Positions 1 to 9,051 of a stretch of 64,000 nucleotides of DNA are shown here, in pieces; the first letter of the stretch is position 1; every line of letters starts with the position of its first letter. Both the position numbers and the translations under genes were made by a program. The stretch is from an uncultured Lachnospira sp. (lineage in GTDB: Bacteria > Bacillota > Clostridia > Lachnospirales > Lachnospiraceae): positions 48,708-112,707 of the forward strand of contig CAJUKN010000010.1 in the NCBI GenBank assembly GCA_910587485.1, in the 5' to 3' direction. The notes beneath the pieces are model-generated. The model ran no database searches. It was not told the DNA's origin and was given only the letters and a program-made list of their open reading frames with translations.

Positions 1-965
1 CAAATGCGATTTATCAAAATCTTGAGTACATGGAACAATATAACCCAGATTATGTATTGATTCTTTCAGGAGACCATATATATAAGATGGATTATAAGAT
101 TATGTTAGATTATCACAAGGCTAACAATGCAGATATAACAATAGCAGCCATGCCTGTACCGATTGAGGAAGCAAGCAGATTTGGTATTGTTGTTACAGAT
201 TCTGACAACAAAATTGTAGAGTTTGAAGAAAAACCAGCAAATCCTAAGAGTAATCTTGCATCAATGGGAATCTATATATTTAGCTGGAAAGTTCTTAAGG
301 AAGCATTAGTAAAGCTGAAAGACCAAAATGAGTGTGATTTTGGTAAACATGTTATTCCATATTGTTTTGAAAATAATAAAAGAATTTTTGCATATGAGTA
401 TAATGGTTATTGGAAAGATGTAGGTACATTAAGCTCTTATTGGGAAGCTAACATGGAGCTTATTGATATTATACCTGTGTTTAATTTATATGAGGAGTTC
501 TGGAAGATATACACAAAAACCGATGCCATTCCACCACAATATGTTGCTGCAGATGCATATATTGAAAAGAGCATTATAGGAGATGGCAGTGAGATATATG
601 GCAAGATTTACAATTCAGTTATTGGTTCAGGAGTTGTTATTGAAGAAGGTGCTGTAGTAAAAGATTCCATCATTATGCAGGATTCTGTAATTGGGAAAAA
701 TTCTGTTATCAATAAGTCAATTATTGCTGAGGAAGTTGTTATTGGTGATAATGTTGAACTTGGTGTTGGTCAGGAAGCAGAGAATGTACACAAGCCAAAG
801 ATATATAATTCTGGTCTTGTGACAATAGGTGAATGTTCTGTTATTCCAGATAATGTCAAAATTGGAAAGAATACAGCAATATCCGGTGAAACAACGTTAG
901 AAGATTATCCAGAAGGCGCACTTGTAAGTGGCGGCGTAATAATTAAGGCAGGTGACAACGTATGA
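1..965 (+). CDS. glgC: Glucose-1-phosphate adenylyltransferase, 5' end missing
   Basis: Makes ADP-glucose from glucose-1-phosphate and ATP, the first committed step of glycogen synthesis in the cytoplasm. The reading frame is open from base 3, upstream of the first ATG at 30, and reads NAIYQNLEYMEQYNPDYV, which is internal GlgC sequence, so the gene is cut by the window edge. Visible are the LSGDHIYKMDY sugar-nucleotide motif, the EFEEKP substrate-binding loop, and a C-terminal hexapeptide left-handed beta-helix (SVIGSGVVIEEGAVV and similar). The N-terminal nucleotide-binding loop lies outside. The stop overlaps the glgD start (ATGA), so the two are translationally coupled. Identity is secure. 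Confidence 0.95.
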   Translation, partial: NAIYQNLEYMEQYNPDYVLILSGDHIYKMDYKIMLDYHKANNADITIAAMPVPIEEASRFGIVVTDSDNKIVEFEEKPANPKSNLASMGIYIFSWKVLKEALVKLKDQNECDFGKHVIPYCFENNKRIFAYEYNGYWKDVGTLSSYWEANMELIDIIPVFNLYEEFWKIYTKTDAIPPQYVAADAYIEKSIIGDGSEIYGKIYNSVIGSGVVIEEGAVVKDSIIMQDSVIGKNSVINKSIIAEEVVIGDNVELGVGQEAENVHKPKIYNSGLVTIGECSVIPDNVKIGKNTAISGETTLEDYPEGALVSGGVIIKAGDNV

Positions 966-2077
966 AAGCAATAGGAGTTATATTAGCCGGCGGTAATAAC
1001 AAGTTGATGAAAGAGCTTACTAATAAGCGCGCAATAGCAGCTATGCCGGTTGCAGGTAGTTATAGAAGTATTGATTTTGCATTGAGTAATATGGCAAATT
1101 CTAAGATTCAGAAGGTTGCAGTTATTACACAGTATAATGCCCGTTCACTCAATGAACATTTAAGTTCATCAAAGTGGTGGGATTTCGGCAGAAAACAAGG
1201 AGGATTGTATGTATTTACTCCAACAATGACAGCAGACAGCAGTTATTGGTATAGAGGAACAGCCGATTCATTGTATCAAAACTTACACTTTTTAAAGACA
1301 AGCCATGAGCCATATGTGGTAATTGCTTCTGGCGATGGCGTATATAAACTTGATTACAACAAAGTTTTAGAGTATCATATTGAGAAAAAAGCAGATATTA
1401 CAATGGTTGTAAAAAAGATGGAAGACCGTTCAGATATCAATCGATATGGTGTCGTTTCTATGACAGAGGAAGGACGCATTACAGAGATTGATGAAAAGCC
1501 TTTAGAGACAAATTTGTCTACAGTGTCTACAGGTGTTTATATTATAAGAAGAAGATTACTTATAGAACTGATTGAGAAGGCTGCTGAAGAAGACCGCCAT
1601 GATTTTGTCAGAGATATACTTATGCGTTATAAAAATATTAAGAAAATATATGGGTATAAGTTAGAATCATATTGGAGTAATATTTCAACCGTTGAAGCAT
1701 ATTATAAGACAAATATGAATTTCCTTGATAGAAATGTGAGAAATCGTTTCTTTAAGGAATATCCAGATATTTATACAAAAGTTGATGATTTGCCACCTGC
1801 AAAATATAATCATGGTTCTGATGTAAAGAATAGTCTTGTTTCAAGTGGCTGTATTGTGAATGGTACAGTTGAAAATTCGGTGTTATTTAAGAAGATATAT
1901 ATTGGAAATAACAGTGTTGTAAAGAATTGTATTATTTTACATGATGCATATATAGGAGATAACTCATATATTGAAAATTGTATTATTGAAAGTGGCAGTA
2001 CAATAAAAGCAAATAGCAGATATGTTGGTGAAAATGGTCCAATGATTGTTGTGGAGGATAATCCTATATATAGTTAA
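962..2077 (+). CDS. glgD: Glycogen biosynthesis protein GlgD (regulatory GlgC paralogue)
   Basis: Non-catalytic or regulatory partner of GlgC in Firmicutes ADP-glucose pyrophosphorylase. The protein has 371 residues and the nucleotidyltransferase plus beta-helix layout. Where GlgC has its catalytic GGxGTRL loop, this protein reads AGGNNKLMKELTNKRA, the usual GlgD departure. The MPVAGSYRSIDFALSNM segment is typical of GlgD. It starts inside the glgC stop codon, so they form one operon. No obvious terminator follows; the next 350 bases hold the structured leader of spoVG. Confidence 0.95.
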   Translation: MKAIGVILAGGNNKLMKELTNKRAIAAMPVAGSYRSIDFALSNMANSKIQKVAVITQYNARSLNEHLSSSKWWDFGRKQGGLYVFTPTMTADSSYWYRGTADSLYQNLHFLKTSHEPYVVIASGDGVYKLDYNKVLEYHIEKKADITMVVKKMEDRSDINRYGVVSMTEEGRITEIDEKPLETNLSTVSTGVYIIRRRLLIELIEKAAEEDRHDFVRDILMRYKNIKKIYGYKLESYWSNISTVEAYYKTNMNFLDRNVRNRFFKEYPDIYTKVDDLPPAKYNHGSDVKNSLVSSGCIVNGTVENSVLFKKIYIGNNSVVKNCIILHDAYIGDNSYIENCIIESGSTIKANSRYVGENGPMIVVEDNPIYS

Positions 2078-2431
2078 AAAGGAGGGTTGTTCAATAACTA
2101 AAAATATTGATACATGTGGAGCAATATAATCAAAAATATCTAAAGAACAAAGTTAATATTAAAATAATTAGAATATTAAGAAAGGAGAAGCTACTTAGAT
2201 GAGAACCTATATCTAATCAGATAATGAATTTATAGGTATGTACCGATGGTTCATCGGGAAGTTACGACTGTGGAGTGTACAATGTGTTCGGTAAATCCAT
2301 CAGAACTGTGAGTAGAAGAATATATTTTATTTACCTTCAAAAGCATACATGATGAAACAGTAAGATAAAATCGTGAGATTTATCCAAATCATCTAGGATA
2401 TATTTATAATATATTTTTAGTAGCAGTGCTT
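2078..2431 (+). other. glgD-spoVG intergenic region
   Basis: This 354-base stretch has no convincing gene. A Shine-Dalgarno-like AAGGAG near 2181 is followed only by a five-codon ORF. The middle (2205-2316) folds into hairpins and matches the right end of the IS607 element (separate entry). A short hairpin AAATC..GATTT lies near 2370-2383. TATAAT near 2405 lacks a convincing -35 box. There is no clear ribosome binding site before the spoVG start, which is unusual in this window. Confidence 0.6.
2205..2316 (+). ncRNA. Orphan omega-RNA-like structured element upstream of spoVG
   Basis: Sequence and fold match the region just after tnpB of the IS607 element (19557-19651). Both have a stem-loop (here ACCTATA 2205-2211 with TATAGGT 2231-2237), then ATGTACCGAT, a CCGAT..ATCGG hairpin, GGGAA, TTACG, TGGAGTGT, and finally GTGAGTAGA. 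Loop bases differ while the stems are kept (CCGAT-GGTTC-ATCGG here, CCGAT-ACGTTA-GTCGG there). No tnpB lies beside this copy. It could be the relic of an excised or decayed IS607, a non-autonomous element, or a retained guide RNA. The similarity is seen directly; function is inference. Confidence 0.6.
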
Positions 2432-2698
2432 ATGAATATTACAGATGTACGTGTAAGAAAGATTGATAAAGAAGGTAAAATGAGAGCTGTAGTCTCTGTT
2501 ACTATTGATGATGAATTTGTGGTACATGACATTAAGGTGATTGAGGGTGAAAAAGGATTGTTTATCGCTATGCCTAGCAGAAAATCTGCGGATGGAGAAT
2601 ATAGAGATATTGCACACCCAATTAATACAGCTACAAGAGACCGTCTACAAGCAATAGTTCTTGAGGCATATGAAAAAGCAGAAGATGTAACAGAATAA
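2432..2698 (+). CDS. spoVG: SpoVG family RNA/DNA-binding regulator
   Basis: An 88-residue SpoVG, a small nucleic-acid-binding regulator of septation, sporulation and envelope genes in Firmicutes. It shows the family signature in order: ITDVRVRKI, KMRAVVSVTIDDEFVVHDIKVIEG, LFIAMPSR, DGEYRDIAHPIN. I chose ATG 2432 because the family normally begins M-x-[IV]-TDVR; an in-frame GTG at 2426 would add two residues. No strong Shine-Dalgarno precedes it, which fits translation being governed by the structured leader upstream, though that is inference. A long inverted repeat follows the stop. Confidence 0.93.
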   Translation: MNITDVRVRKIDKEGKMRAVVSVTIDDEFVVHDIKVIEGEKGLFIAMPSRKSADGEYRDIAHPINTATRDRLQAIVLEAYEKAEDVTE

Positions 2699-2722
2699 AA
2701 ATTAGAATAATTAAAATTAAAA

Positions 2723-2814
2723 GGCTGTCCAAAATAAAAAGGTTTAGCAAGATTAGAATGTTGTTATTGAACAAATATCAATGTCTTGTGTAAAAACTTT
2801 ATTTTGTGGCAGCC
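2723..2814. terminator. Long inverted repeat between convergent genes
   Basis: GGCTGtCcAAAATAAA pairs with TTTATTTTGtGGCAGCC across about 50 bases. It sits between the ends of spoVG (+) and the AraC-type gene (-), so it could stop transcription from both sides. It belongs to a set of stems in this window built on a GGCTG(T/C)CAC-like core. Confidence 0.6.
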
Positions 2815-2819
2815 TGTTA

Positions 2820-3677
2820 TTATTTTACATTTCCTTTTAGTTTTCTAAATTGAGATGGAGAAGTATGATGAATTTTCCTAAATGAATCACCAAAATAGTT
2901 GCTGCTCTCAAATCCACAGGAAAGTGCTATGCTGGTGATGTCTAAATTCGTTTCAATAAGCAGCTGTTCGGCATGTCGTATTCGTACCATATTTAGATAT
3001 TCTTTAAACCCAATCCCATTGATAGACTTAAATTTATTGGAAAAGTAAGAAGGATTAAGTCCTAACATGGATGCTATTTGAGTTAAAGTAATATTTTCAT
3101 AATAATAATTATCAATATATTGAAGAGCTTTTTTGATGGATTTATCAACAATAATCATGTTGTTATTGATGGTAAAAACAGAAGGGTCTTCTTTTATTCT
3201 AAGTAATTGTAATACAATGGATTCAAAATTTATCTTTATAAGATAGTCTGAAAATACATCTTTTATATGTGTTTCATTGATAAGGTTATCAAACTGTGCA
3301 TTGATAGGTTCTCTATATTCTGGTTTAATATAAATAAAATTATTAAAAGTAGTTGTATTTAACCATAAATTTCCAAAACGTTTTTCCAAATTAGATATAT
3401 AATCGTATGTAAATTCAATGTTAATTCGCTCACAAGGTTCATTATGAGTATATGTTGTCTTATGCAGGGCATTTGGCGGTATCAGTACAATGGTTCCTTC
3501 AATTAGAGAAAATGTCCTATCTGCAAGCAGAAAATCGCAATGTCCTTTGAGAAGGTAAAATAATTCACAATAGGAATGAATATGAGACGAATACATAGAC
3601 TGTCCTCTTTTTTTTATATCTTTATTAATTTCAAATCTTGACAACATATACAATTCTCCTAAAACATTATTGAACAT
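2820..3677 (-). CDS. AraC family transcriptional regulator with cupin sensor domain
   Basis: A 285-residue cytoplasmic regulator. The N-terminal half is an AraC-type cupin (SHIHSYCELFYLLKGHCDF, then IPPNALHKTTY, with His and Glu residues typical of the sugar-sensing pocket). The C-terminal half is a double helix-turn-helix (LTQIASMLGLNPSYFSNKFK and DITSIALSCGFESSNYFGDSFRK, ending SPSQFRKLKG). It is transcribed away from the giant pectinesterase and shares a 236-base intergenic region holding a perfect inverted repeat. The simplest reading is a pectin- or galacturonate-responsive activator of its neighbour; the ligand is inference. Confidence 0.9.
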   Translation of the reverse strand: MFNNVLGELYMLSRFEINKDIKKRGQSMYSSHIHSYCELFYLLKGHCDFLLADRTFSLIEGTIVLIPPNALHKTTYTHNEPCERINIEFTYDYISNLEKRFGNLWLNTTTFNNFIYIKPEYREPINAQFDNLINETHIKDVFSDYLIKINFESIVLQLLRIKEDPSVFTINNNMIIVDKSIKKALQYIDNYYYENITLTQIASMLGLNPSYFSNKFKSINGIGFKEYLNMVRIRHAEQLLIETNLDITSIALSCGFESSNYFGDSFRKIHHTSPSQFRKLKGNVK

Positions 3678-3721
3678 TTTTACTAAATAATAGTATATAT
3701 CTAAAAAAATCTGTAATCAAG

Positions 3722-3753
3722 TTGTAAATCTAAAAATTGAGGTAGATTTACAA
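3722..3753. promoter_or_regulatory. Perfect inverted repeat operator between AraC gene and pectinesterase
   Basis: TTGTAAATCTA (3722-3732) and TAGATTTACAA (3743-3753) form a perfect 11-bp inverted repeat with a 10-bp spacer. A further half-site TTTGTAAAT lies at 3770-3778 in the same direction as the first. The location between divergent genes suggests binding of the AraC-type protein. Confidence 0.6.
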
Positions 3754-3913
3754 AAAAGAATGTGATAATTTTGTAAATGGTTGATATGTGAAAAAATAAT
3801 GTTTTAGTTTAGATTTCTAAAAGGAGGGAAAAATTTATAGAAATTAGAAACTTTATGGAACGTTTGTGACTGTAAATTAATATTTACGGATTACAGAAAG
3901 GTATGGTGCTAGA

Positions 3914-6900
3914 ATGAGAAGAAAAACATTCAAAAGAGTTACAGCTTCTATTGCAGCAGTAATGTTGTCTGTAACTACAATATTTTCTGGCTCTGACTTA
4001 TCAAATGTATTTTCATCAACTACGTATGCAGCAGAAGATGTAGGAAAAAAAGGTACTGTTGTATCACAAGATGGCGATGCATTTTATGATTTCAGAGACA
4101 ATACGATTATTACTAGTGAAACAGATGGGTCTAAAGATTTAGTGTATGAAGGACTTACCGTAAAAGCTGTATCAGGGGGAACATTTAAGTTAAATGGAGT
4201 ACAGCATGGTATTCAAGTTAATTCAGGTAATAATATTGAAATTAAGGTTAATGGTGCAAGTAAGATAATCGTGGGGGATTGTCAATACAGTGGACTTGCT
4301 TCATTGACAATGACCGATGCAGACGGAACATATACACAAACAGCAGAAGCAAAAAAAGGCTGCTATCACCAAGATGAGAGTGCAATGGTATTTAATTATA
4401 CAGAGGAAGAAGCAACAACATTGACATTAAAGCTAGAAGCAACCATGTATATTCCATGTATAGAAGTTGTAGCTATGACTAAGACCTATAATTTTTGTGA
4501 TAATTCAATTATTACAAGTGAAACAGATGGTTCTAAAGACCTTGTTTATGGCGGTCTTACAGTAAAAGCTGCTGCAGGTGGAACTTTTAAGTTAAATGGT
4601 GCACAACATGGTATTCAAGTCAATAAAGATAATAATATTGAAATTAAGGTTAATGGTCCAAGTAAGATAACAGTGGGGGATTGTTTGTATAACAATGGAC
4701 AGCAACCAATTTCATTAACAATGACGGATGCAGACGGAACGTATACACAGACAGTAGATGTACAAAAAGGATGCTGGCATAATGATGGAAGTGCTGCTGT
4801 ATTTGAATATACAGAGGAAGAACCAACAACATTGACATTAAAAATAGAAGCGACAATGTATATTCCAATCATTAAGGTAGATGTTATCACAGAAGAAAAA
4901 CCAGATGACAATGGTGCTATAAAAGATACCATTTATGATTATAATTTTTCAGATGGTTCTGTTCTTGCAGCTAGTTACGATAGTGCAAATCAGTTAAATG
5001 GCTCTGTTACATCAAAAGATGGATTTTTGACATTAACAAGTGCTGGTACTATGTATACACATGATACCCAGCATGGTCTTGCAATATTCAAAGGTGATAC
5101 ATTTGATGTGAAGGTGGCAGGCGATGCAACTATTACATTCCATCTTTGTGAATATGGTGCAGATGAAGCTGGTGTAATTAAGGCTTCAAGCAAAAAAGGA
5201 AAATTTGAAGAAGATACAAAGTCTATTATCAGTCATAAAAATGATGGACTTTCAACGATGTCCTTTACATATACAGGCGTTGCTACAACTTTAACATTTA
5301 AAGTGGGCGGAACAGACGGTGCAGAGTATTATATGCACGGTATGAGTGTTTCTAATAAGCCAGCAGCAACAGAGAATCCAGAGCTTGTTGGAAATGGCAA
5401 GGTTGATGTATGGGATTTCGGCGGCGAACAGCTTGATGATACAAAATATAACAATAAGTTGTCAGTGGATACAATTAATAGTATTTATCCTGATGATGTT
5501 GTAAAGGGTAGTACAGGTGCTACAATTGGTTCATTTTCATTTGACGAATTGGTATTTCGTTATGGTGGTAGAACGAATGCCAGAATCCGTACAGCGAATG
5601 AAGCAATAACAAGATATGATACAAGAAACCCAATTACCGTTGAAGGCACAACACTTACAGGTTATGTGTATTCAAACAATGCATCGCCAACAGCTTATGT
5701 AGGATTAAAGGCATATCCTAATGATATTATTACACTTTATATGGGTTCTAACGGCGGAGCTTCTACGATTTATTTTGAATCGCCATCAGGCAAGATTCAG
5801 TCTGCTGAAAGTGCAGTAGAAGGAAGAAAGCTTACATTTTATGCTACAGAATATGGTGAATATAAAATTTATTCAATCAATGAAAAATTGGTATTGTACA
5901 GAGCTGAGAGAGTTCATACACAGCCTGTAGTCGTAAGCGGTTCTATTGATACAACAGCAGCACCATCTATTGGAGCATATGCGTTGAATTTTACATGTGT
6001 GCAGACAGGTGAGAACATTCAAGCTGAGCCAAACAATGGTACATACTCTGTATATTTAAATGAAAATTATGACTATACAGTTTCATTAGTTAATGCAAAT
6101 GGTTTTGTTATTGAAAGTGCTACAGACCTTTCTATTCCAAATGCTTCAGGAGCAAAGACTTTTGATATTAAAATTAAAGCAGTTGATTTAGTGACAGTAA
6201 CAGGAAAAGTAACAGGTCTTAGTGAAGAAGCATTGAAGAAAGTTGTGCTTTCTTTTGTAAATACAGATAAGATTTATATTCCAGAATATCAGATTACAGG
6301 TGATGATATCACTATTAATCTTGAAAAAGGCGTTGAGTACAAGATTGTTGCGGATGGAATTAATGACTATGCTTTAAAGGATATGTCAACAATTAAGGCT
6401 GATGCAAACGGTTCACAGAATATAGACTTTATTGCAAAGCCAGTATATGATGTGAAAATGTCTTTTGAAGGCTTATCAGAAGCAGCAAAAGCAAGTGCAG
6501 TTGTAACATTCAGCAATATTAATGAGGAGGGGTATAATTATACATTTAATACCTCGGATGCAATAAAATTAAGAGATGGACAATATTCTGTCAAGATTTC
6601 AGGTGTAGGCAGTGAAGCTGTTATTCAAGGAATTACATCGAATGTAAAAGTAAATGGCAAAGCTGTTGAAAAGAAGGTTTCATTTAAGCCTCTTTCAAAT
6701 TGGGATTTTGCAGTATACAATGCTGGAAATCCGGGAATTGAGACGATTGGAGATAACAAGTATTATTTAGGTTTACAGCTTTCTAATGTGAATGTTGCTG
6801 AAAATAAGACCTATCTTCTTGTAAATCCTGCTGGTACAGACCAAGCTGGCAACCCTACAGAGGCAGGAAGTGTTAAAGTACCTGTAAAGAAAGATGATAT

Positions 6901-8578
6901 TGTCACAATCAGTTATTGTTACTGTGCAGGTTTTAGCATTAATGGCGAGGTTGATGTATATTCTAATTCAGGCAGTACATCTTTAATTGAGTCAAAACAG
7001 TATATTGCAAAAGAAGATGGTTTTGTAACACTTACAGCAAAGCCAGGAAAGAATGCAGACGATACAGAAAATAAAGGACAGACTTACTTTACAAGTATTG
7101 TTGTAAATCCATCAATACCATATGCTGAAAAGGTAACAGTAGGTGCTGATAAGCAATTTAAGACAATTAATGAAGCAATTGAGCATGTATCAAAGATGCA
7201 AAGAACACAAGACCAAAGAGTTCAGATTGTGATTGACCCAGGCAACTATGAAGAAATGTTAAGAATCAAGGTTCCTAATATTTCACTTGTCAATGCAGCA
7301 GGCAAACAATCAAGCATTCAGTTGACAAACAAAGGTGTTGATATTGCTGAAAACGTGGTAAGAATTACATCATACTATGGTCATGGATACAATTACTACA
7401 GTATGGGTGCTGATTCTTTGTACAGTGAAGATGTGAAAAAGGCAAATCAGGAAAATGGCTATTTAAGCAATGTTAATACGGGTTCAGGAACAACAAACAA
7501 TTCTTATTGGAATGCAACTGTAGTTGTATATGCAAATGGTTTTGAGGCAGATGGAATTGTCTTTGAGAACTCATTTAACCAGTATATATCAGCAAAAGAA
7601 GCTGCTGATACAGTTGTTTGCTGGGAGACAGGAAGCAAGGGCGTTCGTTCTACAACAGTAGGTGATGTTTCTGTTCAGGCTAAGTCTTTTGTTGAGAGAG
7701 CAGCTGCTATAGCAATTCTTGGCAATAAAGCAGCATTTAATAAATGTAAATTTATTGGTAGACAAGATACACTTTATGGTGGTGCTGATACAAAAGCTGT
7801 ATTTGAAAAATGTGATATACTTGGTGGTACAGACTATATTTTTGGTGGAATGATAGCTGTATTTAATCGTTGTAATCTTGTTATGAACACAAGTGAAGCA
7901 GGCACAGATGTAGCTTATATTACAGCTACACAGCAAGCAGGCGGCAGAGGGTATTTGATGTATGAATGTAACATCACTTCTACAACACCGGGTGTTGATA
8001 CCGCTTCAGCTACAAGGTCAAAACCAGGCTACTTTGGAAGACCTTGGGCAGGTAATACATCAGAGGCAGTATTTTATAATACAACAATTGAAACAACAGA
8101 TTTTCCAGGTTCAGAAGGAAAGTCATTGATTGTACCTGAAGGCTGGAATAATTCTTTAGGTGGTCCATCTCCATTTATGTATGAGTATGGTTCTAAAGAG
8201 CTTTCTGGTGAAGATAATTCATCAAAGAGAGCATCATGGGCGCAGCTTCTTACAGAACCAAAACTTGATGATGGAAAGACCGATATAACATATGAGGCAT
8301 TCCTTGATTCAGATACGGATAAATGGACAGATGAACTTAGAAGTAGGGGATATCTTAAAAATCAGGAACCAGTTTACTGTGATGTCAATGGTGATGGTGT
8401 TAAGAATATAATTGATGCTGTTGTTTTGAAAAAGTACATCGCACAGATGAAAGGTTATGATATTATTGAAGAAAACAGTGACCTTAATGATGACGGCAAA
8501 ATTGATGTTGCGGATGCTGTAATTCTTCTTAAATATTTAGCTCGTGTTGAAGAGTATGTAAATAAGTTTGATAAGTAA
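3914..8578 (+). CDS. Giant secreted pectinesterase with C-terminal dockerin
   Basis: A 1554-residue exported enzyme that removes methyl esters from homogalacturonan. The signal peptide covers about residues 1-40, with cleavage near TTYA-AED. Three related beta-rich modules follow (about 56-190, 192-325, 341-480); the first two share long near-identical stretches such as FKLNGxQHGIQVN, and they are probably carbohydrate-binding. A linker with further beta modules leads to the carbohydrate esterase family 8 catalytic domain (about 1074-1440): GNYEE, QDTLY (Gln1284, Asp1285), DYIFGG (Asp1307) and GRPW (Arg1376) keep all catalytic residues. The end (about 1488-1554) is a type I dockerin with two calcium loops, DVNGDGVKNIIDAV and DLNDDGKIDVADAV. 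The Shine-Dalgarno GAAAGG precedes ATG 3914. Identity is secure; the dockerin partner is unknown. Confidence 0.95.
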   Translation: MRRKTFKRVTASIAAVMLSVTTIFSGSDLSNVFSSTTYAAEDVGKKGTVVSQDGDAFYDFRDNTIITSETDGSKDLVYEGLTVKAVSGGTFKLNGVQHGIQVNSGNNIEIKVNGASKIIVGDCQYSGLASLTMTDADGTYTQTAEAKKGCYHQDESAMVFNYTEEEATTLTLKLEATMYIPCIEVVAMTKTYNFCDNSIITSETDGSKDLVYGGLTVKAAAGGTFKLNGAQHGIQVNKDNNIEIKVNGPSKITVGDCLYNNGQQPISLTMTDADGTYTQTVDVQKGCWHNDGSAAVFEYTEEEPTTLTLKIEATMYIPIIKVDVITEEKPDDNGAIKDTIYDYNFSDGSVLAASYDSANQLNGSVTSKDGFLTLTSAGTMYTHDTQHGLAIFKGDTFDVKVAGDATITFHLCEYGADEAGVIKASSKKGKFEEDTKSIISHKNDGLSTMSFTYTGVATTLTFKVGGTDGAEYYMHGMSVSNKPAATENPELVGNGKVDVWDFGGEQLDDTKYNNKLSVDTINSIYPDDVVKGSTGATIGSFSFDELVFRYGGRTNARIRTANEAITRYDTRNPITVEGTTLTGYVYSNNASPTAYVGLKAYPNDIITLYMGSNGGASTIYFESPSGKIQSAESAVEGRKLTFYATEYGEYKIYSINEKLVLYRAERVHTQPVVVSGSIDTTAAPSIGAYALNFTCVQTGENIQAEPNNGTYSVYLNENYDYTVSLVNANGFVIESATDLSIPNASGAKTFDIKIKAVDLVTVTGKVTGLSEEALKKVVLSFVNTDKIYIPEYQITGDDITINLEKGVEYKIVADGINDYALKDMSTIKADANGSQNIDFIAKPVYDVKMSFEGLSEAAKASAVVTFSNINEEGYNYTFNTSDAIKLRDGQYSVKISGVGSEAVIQGITSNVKVNGKAVEKKVSFKPLSNWDFAVYNAGNPGIETIGDNKYYLGLQLSNVNVAENKTYLLVNPAGTDQAGNPTEAGSVKVPVKKDDIVTISYCYCAGFSINGEVDVYSNSGSTSLIESKQYIAKEDGFVTLTAKPGKNADDTENKGQTYFTSIVVNPSIPYAEKVTVGADKQFKTINEAIEHVSKMQRTQDQRVQIVIDPGNYEEMLRIKVPNISLVNAAGKQSSIQLTNKGVDIAENVVRITSYYGHGYNYYSMGADSLYSEDVKKANQENGYLSNVNTGSGTTNNSYWNATVVVYANGFEADGIVFENSFNQYISAKEAADTVVCWETGSKGVRSTTVGDVSVQAKSFVERAAAIAILGNKAAFNKCKFIGRQDTLYGGADTKAVFEKCDILGGTDYIFGGMIAVFNRCNLVMNTSEAGTDVAYITATQQAGGRGYLMYECNITSTTPGVDTASATRSKPGYFGRPWAGNTSEAVFYNTTIETTDFPGSEGKSLIVPEGWNNSLGGPSPFMYEYGSKELSGEDNSSKRASWAQLLTEPKLDDGKTDITYEAFLDSDTDKWTDELRSRGYLKNQEPVYCDVNGDGVKNIIDAVVLKKYIAQMKGYDIIEENSDLNDDGKIDVADAVILLKYLARVEEYVNKFDK

Positions 8579-9051
8579 AAATAATTTTGAATGATGAATA
8601 GAACTGTTGCAAAATGAAAAAGTTATATAAAAGGGCGTGTAGTTTCTTTTATATAATCATCATTTTGCAATAGTTCTTTTTTGTTGATATTTTTAAAAAA
8701 TTTTTTATATTTTATATACTAAAAATGGACTTGTTCATTTAGTGAGGTTCCAGTATAATATTGACGCATACATTACAAAATTCCCTTGTTCTTATTTTAG
8801 AGAAAGTCAAAATATTTCATTTATTAGTTATGGAAATTTGACTTTTATAAATACAGAGCAAGGGCAATCGTGCGTGGTGTCAAGTAAGATTTGCAATTTA
8901 TTTGATATTTGGTTACAATCTTTTTTATTTAAAAAGGATTATGCTGTTAGATGCAGCATGTTACAATTAATAAAGTTGATTTGATGTAAAATGATTAGAA
9001 AAATATAAATAATATAAATTTAAAAATTAAAATATAGAAATGAGGGAAAAT
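8579..9051. other. Intergenic region, pectinesterase to pth
   Basis: Holds the terminator hairpin (separate entry) and then about 370 AT-rich bases. A small palindrome ATGCTG..CAGCAT lies at 8941-8956. An 80-codon open frame at 8742-8984 lacks a ribosome binding site and any recognisable sequence, and I do not call it. No convincing promoter with good spacing was found, although pth must be expressed from here. Confidence 0.5.
8601..8680 (+). terminator. Terminator after pectinesterase
   Basis: GAACTGTTGCAAAATGA pairs with TCATTTTGCAATAGTTC, with an inner TTATATAAAAG/CTTTTATATAA stem, followed by a run of T. It is long enough to be an immobile remnant of an insertion sequence end rather than a simple terminator. 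Confidence 0.7.

Noticed and set aside
8742..8984. Open frame of 80 codons between the pectinesterase and pth
   Set aside because: GTG start without a ribosome binding site, unusual amino acid composition, no recognisable motif, and inside an AT-rich spacer.
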